Of a DNA stretch of 64,000 nucleotides, positions 15,959-23,908 are shown piece after piece. Source of the stretch: JAGPUQ01 sp036961295 (GTDB lineage: Bacteria; Pseudomonadota; Gammaproteobacteria; Pseudomonadales; Porticoccaceae); the NCBI GenBank assembly GCA_036961295.1, contig JBALVX010000001.1:310001-374000 (forward strand), given 5' to 3'. Under the pieces are notes generated by a model, which saw only the letters and a program-made list of their open reading frames with translations, was not told the origin of the DNA and searched no databases. The stretch's first letter is position 1. Every line of letters begins with the position of its first letter. A program made the translations under genes and the position numbers.

Positions 15959-18175
15959 CTAAATACGACCGCGTTTGAGGTCGCGAATAATAAAACGTGC
16001 CGGGTTGAGCGCGGTTATTAAGGTGCGTTCGAGAGGCGGTGGCATGTTGTCCACGGCGTCTGCAATCAGCGCGGCACATAAGGGCGCGTAGCTCATACCG
16101 CGAGAGCCGTGACCACAATTGAGATACAGCCCCGGCCAATAACGACCTGAACGGGGAATATGAGCGCGGGCGTTTTCGCGCAACAGGGCGAAGTCTTCTA
16201 AAAAGGCGGAATAGTTGGGCGCAGCTCCGGCTAACGGTAGATAGTCGGGTGACACGCAGCGCAGGCTGGCGCGGCCAGTCATAGATTCCAGCGGAGGTAG
16301 CTCCGAGGACAGGCTTACAGATAGAAGGGAGTCGGTCGCCGTAATTTTTGACAGATTTTCGCTATGGTCTTCGGGGCGAAGCACGGTGTCGTGGCGATTT
16401 AAATCGTAACTTGCACCAAAAGAGTGAAGACCGTCGATGGCTGGTGCCAGATAACCTTCGCCACACACGACGGTGGCCAAGTTTTGGCTTTCCATGGTGG
16501 CAGGGCAAAGACTGATTTGCCCACGGATGGTTTTTAACTGCAAGTGCTCTGTTTGTTGATAGCTTTGACTGGCGATGGCGTTGGCGAGTACAACGACGGA
16601 ATATTGATCGTGGTCTGCGTTAGTAAAGCTCCAAAGCTGGGTAGCGGGATCTTGATGCAGTTGCTCAACTTTCTGTGAGATCACTTGAATATTGGGGTGA
16701 GTGCACAAGCGCTGACAAACATCGGTCGGTTGAATCCAGCCTAGTTGGGGAAAGAATAAACCGCTCTCGGCGGTGAGTGTGAGCCCGGCTAAGTTCTCCA
16801 TTTCTCCGTGGTTTACTGCGCGAACAAATTCGGGCGCGTCGCGGTAACGCTCGCCCAATTGTAAAAACCGCTGTTGTTCGGCGGTGTTGGCGGGTAGTAA
16901 TAAAACACCACAGTTTTGTATTTTGTGATTGCCCTCCTGCCAGAAACGTTGGTAATAGCGGCTAGCAAAAGCCATAGCGGCAAGATTGACGCGGGCAAAA
17001 GCCGAATTTTCAATTGAGAGTTTTGGATAGAGAATACCCTGGGGGTTGCCGGAAGCTCCGCTGGCAATGCCCTGGTGATCGTAGAGTGTGACTTGCCACC
17101 CGCGCTGGGCTAGCGCGTGAGCCGTGGTGCAACCGGCAATGCCACCACCGATAATAGCGGCGCGTTTGTTTGCCGTGATCGCCTGGTGACGTCGTCGTAA
17201 ATACCAGGGTGGCGCGTGTGCGCTATTACGTTTGACGGGTGTGTAGGGATTGTCTTTTACCTGGCTCGCTACTTCGCCGTTAGCGCCTTCATTTCCGTTA
17301 GCACTTGGCCGCGGCGCGGTCTCTGCTGTGCTGGATAATTCACCGCGCAGCATGGCGCGCTTATCGCCGTGACCGGCTATTTTGTCGACATTAAACCCCG
17401 CTGTTATCAAATCGCGCCGCACCTGGCCGGAGGCGGTAAAGGTCGAAAGTGTCGTACCTTCCTTGCTGAGTTTGGCGATGCTTGAAAATAAATATTGTGA
17501 CCACATCTGCGGATTTTTGGCGGGAGCAAAGCCATCGAGAAACCAGGCATCTATTGTTGGTGATGCAACACCGATAAACAATGGGTGATCGGTGCTTTGT
17601 AGTTCGTCGAGCTGTTCGGCGGAATCACCGAATAATAGCGTGAGTTGAATGCGTCCCGAGGCTAACTCGATACGGTGAAAACCCGGTAGCGGCGGCGGAT
17701 AGACTTCCAGTAGTTCCGCGCTTAGGGGCTTCAGTTGTTGTGGAAACGTTGCGGTGTTATTCCGGTTTGATTTATTCCGGTGTAGCTTCTCCCAGTGTAA
17801 GAAAACGCGCTCAAGATCCGCTTTGCGGAGTGGGTGTTTCTCGGTAGAAACATAATGCAGGAGGGCGTCCGCAGGCGCGACTTCTAACCAGAGTGCAGCT
17901 GAGCAGAAAAAATTAAGCCCGGTGCCAAAACCAGTTTCACCGATGGTAAAGGACGAGTCGGGAGCTAATGCCGCCCAACGTTGTTGTAAGCGGTTTTGGT
18001 GAATAAACACGGCGTTGCTTTCGTCCCAGCCGTCGAGGGATGAAAAATAAATATCATCGAAGTGCTGGGAGCGTGGTTCGTCGCCCTGCCAGTCCAGTTG
18101 CGCGGTGCTTAAGGTGGCTCTAGTTCCAGTCCTGGTTCCAGTTCCGGCGGCGGTAGGTGTGTTATTTGAGCTCAT
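15959..18175 (-). CDS. mnmC: bifunctional tRNA mnm5s2U34 biosynthesis protein MnmC
   Basis: MnmC finishes the wobble uridine of several tRNAs: its FAD domain removes the carboxymethyl group from cmnm5s2U and its methyltransferase domain methylates nm5s2U. The methyltransferase domain comes first, with SAM motif TIGETGFGTGLNFF (77-90) and AWFLDGFAPAKNPQMW (210-225). A Ser/Asn/Glu linker (about 282-320) leads to the FAD oxidoreductase with GGGIAG (343-348) and IASGASGNPQGILYPK. The 738 residues exceed the E. coli protein (668), mainly in the linker and N-terminus, where a TGTRTGTR repeat stems from a 12-bp duplication. Its start overlaps the end of the LysR gene by 14 bases, so the two are coupled. 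Confidence 0.94.
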   Translation of the reverse strand: MSSNNTPTAAGTGTRTGTRATLSTAQLDWQGDEPRSQHFDDIYFSSLDGWDESNAVFIHQNRLQQRWAALAPDSSFTIGETGFGTGLNFFCSAALWLEVAPADALLHYVSTEKHPLRKADLERVFLHWEKLHRNKSNRNNTATFPQQLKPLSAELLEVYPPPLPGFHRIELASGRIQLTLLFGDSAEQLDELQSTDHPLFIGVASPTIDAWFLDGFAPAKNPQMWSQYLFSSIAKLSKEGTTLSTFTASGQVRRDLITAGFNVDKIAGHGDKRAMLRGELSSTAETAPRPSANGNEGANGEVASQVKDNPYTPVKRNSAHAPPWYLRRRHQAITANKRAAIIGGGIAGCTTAHALAQRGWQVTLYDHQGIASGASGNPQGILYPKLSIENSAFARVNLAAMAFASRYYQRFWQEGNHKIQNCGVLLLPANTAEQQRFLQLGERYRDAPEFVRAVNHGEMENLAGLTLTAESGLFFPQLGWIQPTDVCQRLCTHPNIQVISQKVEQLHQDPATQLWSFTNADHDQYSVVVLANAIASQSYQQTEHLQLKTIRGQISLCPATMESQNLATVVCGEGYLAPAIDGLHSFGASYDLNRHDTVLRPEDHSENLSKITATDSLLSVSLSSELPPLESMTGRASLRCVSPDYLPLAGAAPNYSAFLEDFALLRENARAHIPRSGRYWPGLYLNCGHGSRGMSYAPLCAALIADAVDNMPPPLERTLITALNPARFIIRDLKRGRI

Positions 18176-19034
18176 TTTTCAGCAGCTCAATAAAGTGTTG
18201 TGCCGCATTCGACAAGGTGCGGTCGTGATGGTGGATGTAACCAAGCTGGCGACTCAATACCAGACCGGGACACTCTATGGCAGTAAGGCTATCGTCCAAC
18301 ATGGTCGCAGGCAGCATGCTCCAGCCAAAACCCACCGAGACCATAATTTTAATGGTTTCGAGGTAGTTAGTGGCCATGGATATATTCAGTGCGCTACCCT
18401 GGCGATCAAAAAATTGCTTAATTATTCTGCCGGTATAGGTCGACAAACCGGGCAGGATCGCTGGGTACTGACATAGGTCTGCCGCAGTTAATACTGAGTA
18501 TGCGGTGAGCGGGTGATCGTTCCCTGTGACCAGTAATAAGGGGTCTTCCCAAATGGTACAGGATTTCACTCTTTCCTGAGGTTCCGAGGCGAGTGTGACT
18601 ACGGCGATGTCAAAGTTGCCCTGGCGAACTTCCTGATAAGCGACTTCGGAGTCCATAAAACCCACATCGAGTTTCACCTCCGGGTAGGTGGTGCTATAAC
18701 GCCACAATAGGTCGGGAATTCGATGTAGGCCGATATGGTGGCTGACGGCGATTCTTAATTGTCCGGTTATTTCGCCAGAGAGATCGACAATGGCCTGCCG
18801 TGTATCGGCCACCGACTGCAAAATCGCTCGCGCTCTGGGCAACAGGGCTGCGCCTGCCTCGGTGAGCGTGGTATGCCGGGCAATGCGGTCAAACAAGCGG
18901 CAGTCGAGTTGCTGCTCCAGGAGGGCAACCCGTTTGCTAACGGCTGGCTGGGTCAGGTGAAGGCGCTCTGCGGCGACCGAAAACGAAGCGGTTTCCGCGA
19001 CGGCGACAAAGGCATCGAGCTGTTGGGTGTCCAT
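18162..19034 (-). CDS. LysR-family transcriptional regulator, divergent from leuC
   Basis: A 290-residue LysR regulator: winged helix-turn-helix at residues 1-65 (FVAVAETASFSVAAERLHLT, QPAVSKRVALLEQQL) and a substrate-binding domain behind it. It is divergently transcribed from leuC, the same arrangement as in Pseudomonas, so it probably controls leuCDB and its own gene through sites in the 124-base intergenic region, where two GGAAT-type palindromes are visible. The co-inducer is unknown. mnmC overlaps its 3' end. Confidence 0.9.
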   Translation of the reverse strand: MDTQQLDAFVAVAETASFSVAAERLHLTQPAVSKRVALLEQQLDCRLFDRIARHTTLTEAGAALLPRARAILQSVADTRQAIVDLSGEITGQLRIAVSHHIGLHRIPDLLWRYSTTYPEVKLDVGFMDSEVAYQEVRQGNFDIAVVTLASEPQERVKSCTIWEDPLLLVTGNDHPLTAYSVLTAADLCQYPAILPGLSTYTGRIIKQFFDRQGSALNISMATNYLETIKIMVSVGFGWSMLPATMLDDSLTAIECPGLVLSRQLGYIHHHDRTLSNAAQHFIELLKNELK

Positions 19035-19053
19035 AGGGTGTTTATATTAAAGT

Positions 19054-19068
19054 ATTCCTAAATGGAAT
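19054..19068. promoter_or_regulatory. palindrome ATTCC-N5-GGAAT, likely LysR site
   Basis: ATTCCTAAATGGAAT is a perfect 5-bp inverted repeat with T-N11-A form between the LysR gene and leuC. A related TTCC-N6-GGAA lies at 19122-19135. Confidence 0.5.
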
Positions 19069-19121
19069 CAAATAGATAAAAATTATGAATTTGTTTTATT
19101 CCAGTCTAGTGGCTACAGTAC

Positions 19122-19135
19122 TTCCTCAAGTGGAA
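19122..19135. promoter_or_regulatory. palindrome TTCC-N6-GGAA upstream of leuC
   Basis: TTCCTCAAGTGGAA shares its arms with the palindrome at 19054-19068 and lies 24 bases before the leuC start. It may be the second, activation- or repression-type site of the LysR protein. Confidence 0.4.
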
Positions 19136-19158
19136 TAACTGTTTTTTGGGAGTGGCTT

Positions 19159-20598
19159 ATGGCTGGCAAGACCCTGTACGACAAACTTTGGGAATCTCAT
19201 CTCGTCAGCGAGAGTGGTGATGGTTCTGCATTGCTGTACATCGACCGACATCTGCTCCACGAGGTGACCTCGCCGCAGGCCTTTGAAGGTTTGCGCATTG
19301 CGGGTCGCAAGCCCTGGCGCATCGACGCCAACCTGGCGACTCCCGACCACAATGTCCCTACCGAAGCTGCTGAGCGCGCCGGTGGCGTTGCCAGTATTGC
19401 CGACGAAATATCGCGTATTCAGGTGGCGACCCTGGATGATAATTGCGCGGATTTCGGCATTGTCGAACACAAAATCAACGATCCCGGGCAGGGCATTGTT
19501 CATGTCATTGGCCCGGAGCAGGGCGCTACCTTGCCGGGTATGACCGTGGTGTGTGGTGATTCCCATACCGCTACTAACGGTGCCCTGGGCGCGTTGGCCC
19601 ACGGTATTGGTACTTCCGAAGTGGAACACGTGCTCGCCACTCAATGTTTGGTGGCGCAGAAAATGAAAAACATGTTGATTCGCGTCGATGGCGAGCTTGG
19701 TTTGGGGGTGACACCGAAAGACGTGGTGCTGGCGACTATAGGCAAAATTGGCACTGCGGGGGGTACTGGTCACGCTATCGAATTTGGCGGTCAGGTGTTT
19801 CGGGATATGAGCATGGAAGGCCGCATGACGGTCTGTAATATGGCCATCGAGGCGGGTGCGCGAGTGGGTATGGTCGCCGTCGATGAGAAAACCATCGACT
19901 ACGTGAAGGGTCGTCAATATTCGCCGAGTGAAGCGCTGTGGGATCAAGCCGTAGCACACTGGCAGACTTTGCACAGCGATGCTGATGCCGTTTTCGACAC
20001 TGTGGTGGAGTTAGAGGGCGGCGCTATCGAACCGCAAGTGAGCTGGGGTACCTCGCCAGAAATGGTGCTGCCGGTGGGTGGTCGGGTACCAAATCCAGCG
20101 CAAGCCAGGGATGCGGCTCAGCGTGAAGGTATGGAGCGTGCACTCCATTACATGGGTTTAAAACCGGATATGGCGATCACCGATATTGCGGTGGATCGGG
20201 TCTTTATCGGTTCTTGCACTAATTCCCGCATCGAAGATTTACGCGCCGCGGCGGTAGTTGCACAAGGACGCACAGTGGCGGGCAGTGTTAAGCAAGTTTT
20301 GGTAGTGCCCGGTTCGCAGGCGGTTAAGGCCGAAGCGGAAGCGGAAGGTTTGGATAAAATCTTTATTGCTGCGGGGATGGAATGGCGCGAGCCAGGCTGT
20401 TCGATGTGTTTGGCTATGAATGCCGACAAACTCGGTTCTGGTGAGCATTGCGCCTCTACGTCAAACCGTAACTTTGAAGGCCGGCAGGGTAACGGTGGGC
20501 GCACGCATTTGGTGAGTCCGGCGATGGCGGCGGCCGCAGCAGTGGCCGGGCATTTTGTTGATGTGCGCGAATTAATGGCAGAGAAGGTGGCGTCATGA
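19159..20598 (+). CDS. leuC: 3-isopropylmalate dehydratase large subunit
   Basis: LeuC with LeuD isomerises 2- to 3-isopropylmalate in leucine synthesis. The 479-residue aconitase-family protein has the 4Fe-4S ligands C353 (FIGSCTNSRIEDL), C414 and C417 (EPGCSMCLAMN), and the conserved VCGDSHTATNGALGALAHGIG and NRNFEGRQG segments. ATG 19159 follows GGGAG. The stop overlaps the leuD start (ATGA), so the subunits are translationally coupled. Confidence 0.97.
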   Translation: MAGKTLYDKLWESHLVSESGDGSALLYIDRHLLHEVTSPQAFEGLRIAGRKPWRIDANLATPDHNVPTEAAERAGGVASIADEISRIQVATLDDNCADFGIVEHKINDPGQGIVHVIGPEQGATLPGMTVVCGDSHTATNGALGALAHGIGTSEVEHVLATQCLVAQKMKNMLIRVDGELGLGVTPKDVVLATIGKIGTAGGTGHAIEFGGQVFRDMSMEGRMTVCNMAIEAGARVGMVAVDEKTIDYVKGRQYSPSEALWDQAVAHWQTLHSDADAVFDTVVELEGGAIEPQVSWGTSPEMVLPVGGRVPNPAQARDAAQREGMERALHYMGLKPDMAITDIAVDRVFIGSCTNSRIEDLRAAAVVAQGRTVAGSVKQVLVVPGSQAVKAEAEAEGLDKIFIAAGMEWREPGCSMCLAMNADKLGSGEHCASTSNRNFEGRQGNGGRTHLVSPAMAAAAAVAGHFVDVRELMAEKVAS

Positions 20599-21242
20599 AA
20601 GCATTTACCACTCACACCGGTTTGGTCGCGCCAATGGATCGCGCCAATGTCGATACCGACATGATTATTCCCAAGCAATTTTTGAAATCCATTAAGCGCT
20701 CGGGTTTTGGTCCAAATTTGTTTGACGCAGTGCGTTATTTAGATGAAGGCCAGCCGGGTCGGGATAATAGCCAGCGGCCCTTGAATCCGGATTTTCCCCT
20801 CAACTGGCCGCGTTATAAAGGTGCGTCCATTTTGTTGGCGCGGGAAAATTTTGGCTGTGGTTCGAGTCGCGAGCACGCACCCTGGGCCCTGGAAGATTAC
20901 GGTTTTCGTGTGGTGATTGCGCCCAGTTACGCCGATATTTTTTATAACAACTGTTTTAAAAATGGTTTATTGCCGATTGTATTGGACGATAAAATAGTTG
21001 ATAAATTATTTGCCGATCTGGAGTTTCATGAAGGGTTCAGTCTCGACATTGATTTGGAGGCACAAGTTGTTATCGATTCCCAGGGCGAACGTTTTTCCTT
21101 CGAGGTCGATGAGTTCCGTAAAACCTGCTTGCTGGAAGGCCTCGACGAAATCGATCTGACCTTAAAGCAGGGTGATGCGATTAAAGAGTTTGAGCAAAGC
21201 TGGCGGCAGCAAAGCCCCTGGCTGTTTGATGTAATTTGTTAA
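20595..21242 (+). CDS. leuD: 3-isopropylmalate dehydratase small subunit
   Basis: A 215-residue partner of LeuC. It shows the swivel-domain motifs DRANVDTDMIIPKQFLKS and ILLARENFGCGSSREHAPWAL, and SYADIFYNNCFKNGLLPI. Length is normal. It overlaps leuC by four bases and is followed by leuB after 24 bases. Confidence 0.97.
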   Translation: MKAFTTHTGLVAPMDRANVDTDMIIPKQFLKSIKRSGFGPNLFDAVRYLDEGQPGRDNSQRPLNPDFPLNWPRYKGASILLARENFGCGSSREHAPWALEDYGFRVVIAPSYADIFYNNCFKNGLLPIVLDDKIVDKLFADLEFHEGFSLDIDLEAQVVIDSQGERFSFEVDEFRKTCLLEGLDEIDLTLKQGDAIKEFEQSWRQQSPWLFDVIC

Positions 21243-21266
21243 ATTTTCTGACTGGAGTTTTATTAA

Positions 21267-22349
21267 GTGACTAAGCAAATACTAGTGTTGCCCGGTGATG
21301 GTATCGGCCCCGAAGTAATGGTGGAAGCGATCAAAGTGCTGACCTGTGTGGATGAAAAATTTAAATTGGGTCTGGAATTTTCTGAGGGCTTAATCGGTGG
21401 TCGTGCCGTCGATACTAAAGGCGAGCCTCTGCCAGCAGAAACTCTGGCCCTTGCCGATAAGGCCGATGCGATATTAATGGGCGCCGTCGGCGGCCCTAAA
21501 TGGGATCAGCTTGCGTGGGATATGCGCCCGGAGCGCGGTTTGTTGGGTATTCGTTCGCACCTGAAACTGTTCGGTAATTTACGCCCGGCGATTTTGCATC
21601 CGGCCTTGGTGGATGCATCCTCCCTGAAGCCCGAGGTGGTTAGTGGTTTAGATATTTTAATCGTGCGCGAGTTAACCGGTGGAGTGTATTTCGGTGAACC
21701 CAAGGGTATCGAAACTCTCGAGAACGGCGAGCGACGCGGCTTCAATAATTTTGTCTATACCACGTCGGAAATTGAGCGCATTGGTCGCTTAGGTTTTGAA
21801 TCGGCGCGTAAACGCAGCGGTAAGTTGTGTTCGGTCGATAAAGCCAACGTGCTTAATGTGAGTATGCTCTGGCGAGAGGTGATGACGGAGCTGGGTAAGG
21901 AATATCCGGATGTGGAATTGAGCCATATGCTGGTGGACAACGCCGCCATGCAATTGGTGCGCGCACCCAAACAATTTGATGTGATTGTGACCGGCAATAT
22001 GTTTGGCGATATCTTATCCGATCAAGCCTCTATGCTCACCGGTTCTATCGGCATGTTGCCCTCGGCTTCTCTGGATGCCAATGGCAAAGGTTTGTACGAA
22101 CCCTGTCATGGCTCGGCACCGGACATTGCCGGTCAGGGTATTGCTAACCCGCTGGCCATGATTATGTCGGCGGCGATGATGTTGCGACATTCATTGGGCA
22201 TGGAAGCGGCTGCCGATGCAATCGAGACTGCCGTTACCGCTGTGCTGGAGCAGGGCTTGAGAACAGCGGATATTGTTTCTGCTGGAAGCCAGGCGGTAAC
22301 GACGCAAACCATGGGTGATGCGGTGATCGCGGCTCTCGCTTCGGCTTAG
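21267..22349 (+). CDS. leuB: 3-isopropylmalate dehydrogenase
   Basis: Oxidatively decarboxylates 3-isopropylmalate with NAD+. The 360-residue protein starts at GTG 21267 with GGAG upstream and has LPGDGIGPEVM, the substrate-binding ERGLLGIR arginines, RELTGGVYFG, and the NMFGDILSDQASMLTGSIGMLPSAS-type signature of the beta-decarboxylating dehydrogenases, seen here in separate segments. It is the third leucine gene of the operon; asd follows after 90 bases. Confidence 0.97.
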   Translation: MTKQILVLPGDGIGPEVMVEAIKVLTCVDEKFKLGLEFSEGLIGGRAVDTKGEPLPAETLALADKADAILMGAVGGPKWDQLAWDMRPERGLLGIRSHLKLFGNLRPAILHPALVDASSLKPEVVSGLDILIVRELTGGVYFGEPKGIETLENGERRGFNNFVYTTSEIERIGRLGFESARKRSGKLCSVDKANVLNVSMLWREVMTELGKEYPDVELSHMLVDNAAMQLVRAPKQFDVIVTGNMFGDILSDQASMLTGSIGMLPSASLDANGKGLYEPCHGSAPDIAGQGIANPLAMIMSAAMMLRHSLGMEAAADAIETAVTAVLEQGLRTADIVSAGSQAVTTQTMGDAVIAALASA

Positions 22350-22374
22350 GGGCTTTTGATTAGGGGCTGCGGCT
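22347..22374. repeat. two tandem 14-bp units at the leuB stop
   Basis: TAGGGGCTTTTGAT is followed by TAGGGGCTGCGGCT; the first unit begins with the leuB stop codon. It belongs to the set of small tandem duplications at gene boundaries. Confidence 0.7.
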
Positions 22375-22439
22375 TAAGGACTGATTGCATATTAATGGCA
22401 ATAGCCTAAATACAGGCAAATAAGATTGATTGAACTAAG

Positions 22440-23555
22440 ATGAAGACGATAGGTTTTGTAGGTTGGCGGGGCATGGTCGGCTCGGTGCTCATGGCGCGTA
22501 TGGTCGAGGAAAATGATTTCCGAGATATCGAGCCGATGTTTTTTACTACCTCACAGGTGGGCCAGGCCGGGCCGGATATTGGTGGTGGACCTAATCTGTT
22601 GCTCGACGCCAATAATATTGAACAACTGGGTGCGATGGATGCCATCGTGAGCTGTCAGGGTGGCGACTACACCAAGCAGGTGTTGCCGGGCTTGCGTGCC
22701 AGTGGCTGGCAGGGCTACTGGATTGATGCCGCCTCGACCCTGCGCATGAACGACGATGCGCTGATCGTGCTCGATCCGCTGAATGGCGGGAATATTCAAC
22801 AGGCGCTTGATCGCGGCATTAAAGATTTTGTGGGCGGCAATTGTACTGTGAGCTTAATGCTAATGGCGATGGGCGGTTTGTTTAAGGCCGGGCTGGTGGA
22901 ATGGGTGTCCGCCATGACCTACCAGGCCGCTTCCGGTGCCGGTGCCCAGAATATGCGCGAACTATTAACGCAGATGGGTGCCTTGCGCGATTGTGTTGCC
23001 GATGAATTGGCGAATCCCGCTGCATCCATTATTGATATCGATCGCAAAGTCAGTGCCACTATGAATGACGCGAACTTCCCCGTTGCTCGCTTCGGGCATC
23101 CATTGGCAGGTAGCTTGCTGCCCTGGATCGATACCGAACTCGATAACGGCCAGAGTCGGGAAGAGTGGAAGGGCGGAGCCGAAGCCAATAAATTATTGGG
23201 CCTGCAAGATAGCCCGATCCCAGTCGATGGTTTATGTGTTCGCATTGGTGCTATGCGCTGCCATAGCCAGGCCTTGACCGTGAAGCTGAATAAGGACGTG
23301 CCCCTGGCGGAGGTGGAAAGTTTGATCGCCAGTGCCAATGATTGGGTTCGAGTGGTGCCGAATCATCGTGAGCAGACTTTGAGTGAGTTGAGCCCGGCGG
23401 TGGTTACCGGTTCGCTGAATGTGCCGGTGGGTCGTGTGCGTAAGCTGGCTATGGGGTCGGAGTATCTATCGATATTTACCGTTGGCGATCAATTGCTGTG
23501 GGGTGCGGCTGAACCGCTGCGCCGCATGTTGCGTATTGTGTTGGTGCGGGGCTGA
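22440..23555 (+). CDS. asd: aspartate-semialdehyde dehydrogenase
   Basis: Makes aspartate semialdehyde from aspartyl phosphate with NADPH for lysine, threonine, methionine and cell-wall DAP synthesis. The 371-residue protein has the N-terminal FVGWRGMVGSVLMARM nucleotide site, the active-site C135 in GGNCTVSLMLMAMG, the ASGAGAQNMREL loop, and VDGLCVRIGAMRCHSQALT. Length and motifs match the long gammaproteobacterial Asd. It lies between leuB and fimV, as in Pseudomonas. Confidence 0.96.
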   Translation: MKTIGFVGWRGMVGSVLMARMVEENDFRDIEPMFFTTSQVGQAGPDIGGGPNLLLDANNIEQLGAMDAIVSCQGGDYTKQVLPGLRASGWQGYWIDAASTLRMNDDALIVLDPLNGGNIQQALDRGIKDFVGGNCTVSLMLMAMGGLFKAGLVEWVSAMTYQAASGAGAQNMRELLTQMGALRDCVADELANPAASIIDIDRKVSATMNDANFPVARFGHPLAGSLLPWIDTELDNGQSREEWKGGAEANKLLGLQDSPIPVDGLCVRIGAMRCHSQALTVKLNKDVPLAEVESLIASANDWVRVVPNHREQTLSELSPAVVTGSLNVPVGRVRKLAMGSEYLSIFTVGDQLLWGAAEPLRRMLRIVLVRG

Positions 23556-23908
23556 GTTTTGGAGCTGTGTCGAAGTATGTGATCTTCAAAAGACACTGAT
23601 GATCTCTATAATAAAGACCAAAGGCATTTTAAGGCATACTAAAAGCTTCTATAACACACGCTAAAAGCTTCAATAGGCTCACAATGAGTCCCTGGATAAG
23701 CTTAAAAGTGTGGCTTGTGTCTCGCAAATGTGAACTGATTGTTTTTTTGTCCTGTCCCTTTACCTAAACTGTTGCTAGAATCAACGGCATTAATGGGTGC
23801 TTAGCACTTGATTTTGCTGTAAGTTATCCGTTCTCAGGGCTTTATCCTGAGGCGGTTAGCGTTTCATGTAGGAAATACCACGTAGAAAATACAAAGGTGA
23901 CAAGGATC
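23556..23908. other. 353-base asd-fimV intergenic region
   Basis: No gene was seen. It contains tandem duplications (AAGGCATTTT/AAGGCATACT at 23621-23640 and a 22-bp pair starting CTAAAAGCTTC at 23639-23682), a CTCAGG-N7-CCTGAG inverted repeat at 23833-23851, and presumably the fimV promoter, which I could not place with confidence. Confidence 0.6.
23639..23682. repeat. two tandem 22-bp units beginning CTAAAAGCTTC
   Basis: CTAAAAGCTTCTATAACACA plus CG is followed by CTAAAAGCTTCAATAGGCTC plus AC, an imperfect duplication in the leader region of fimV. Confidence 0.7.
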
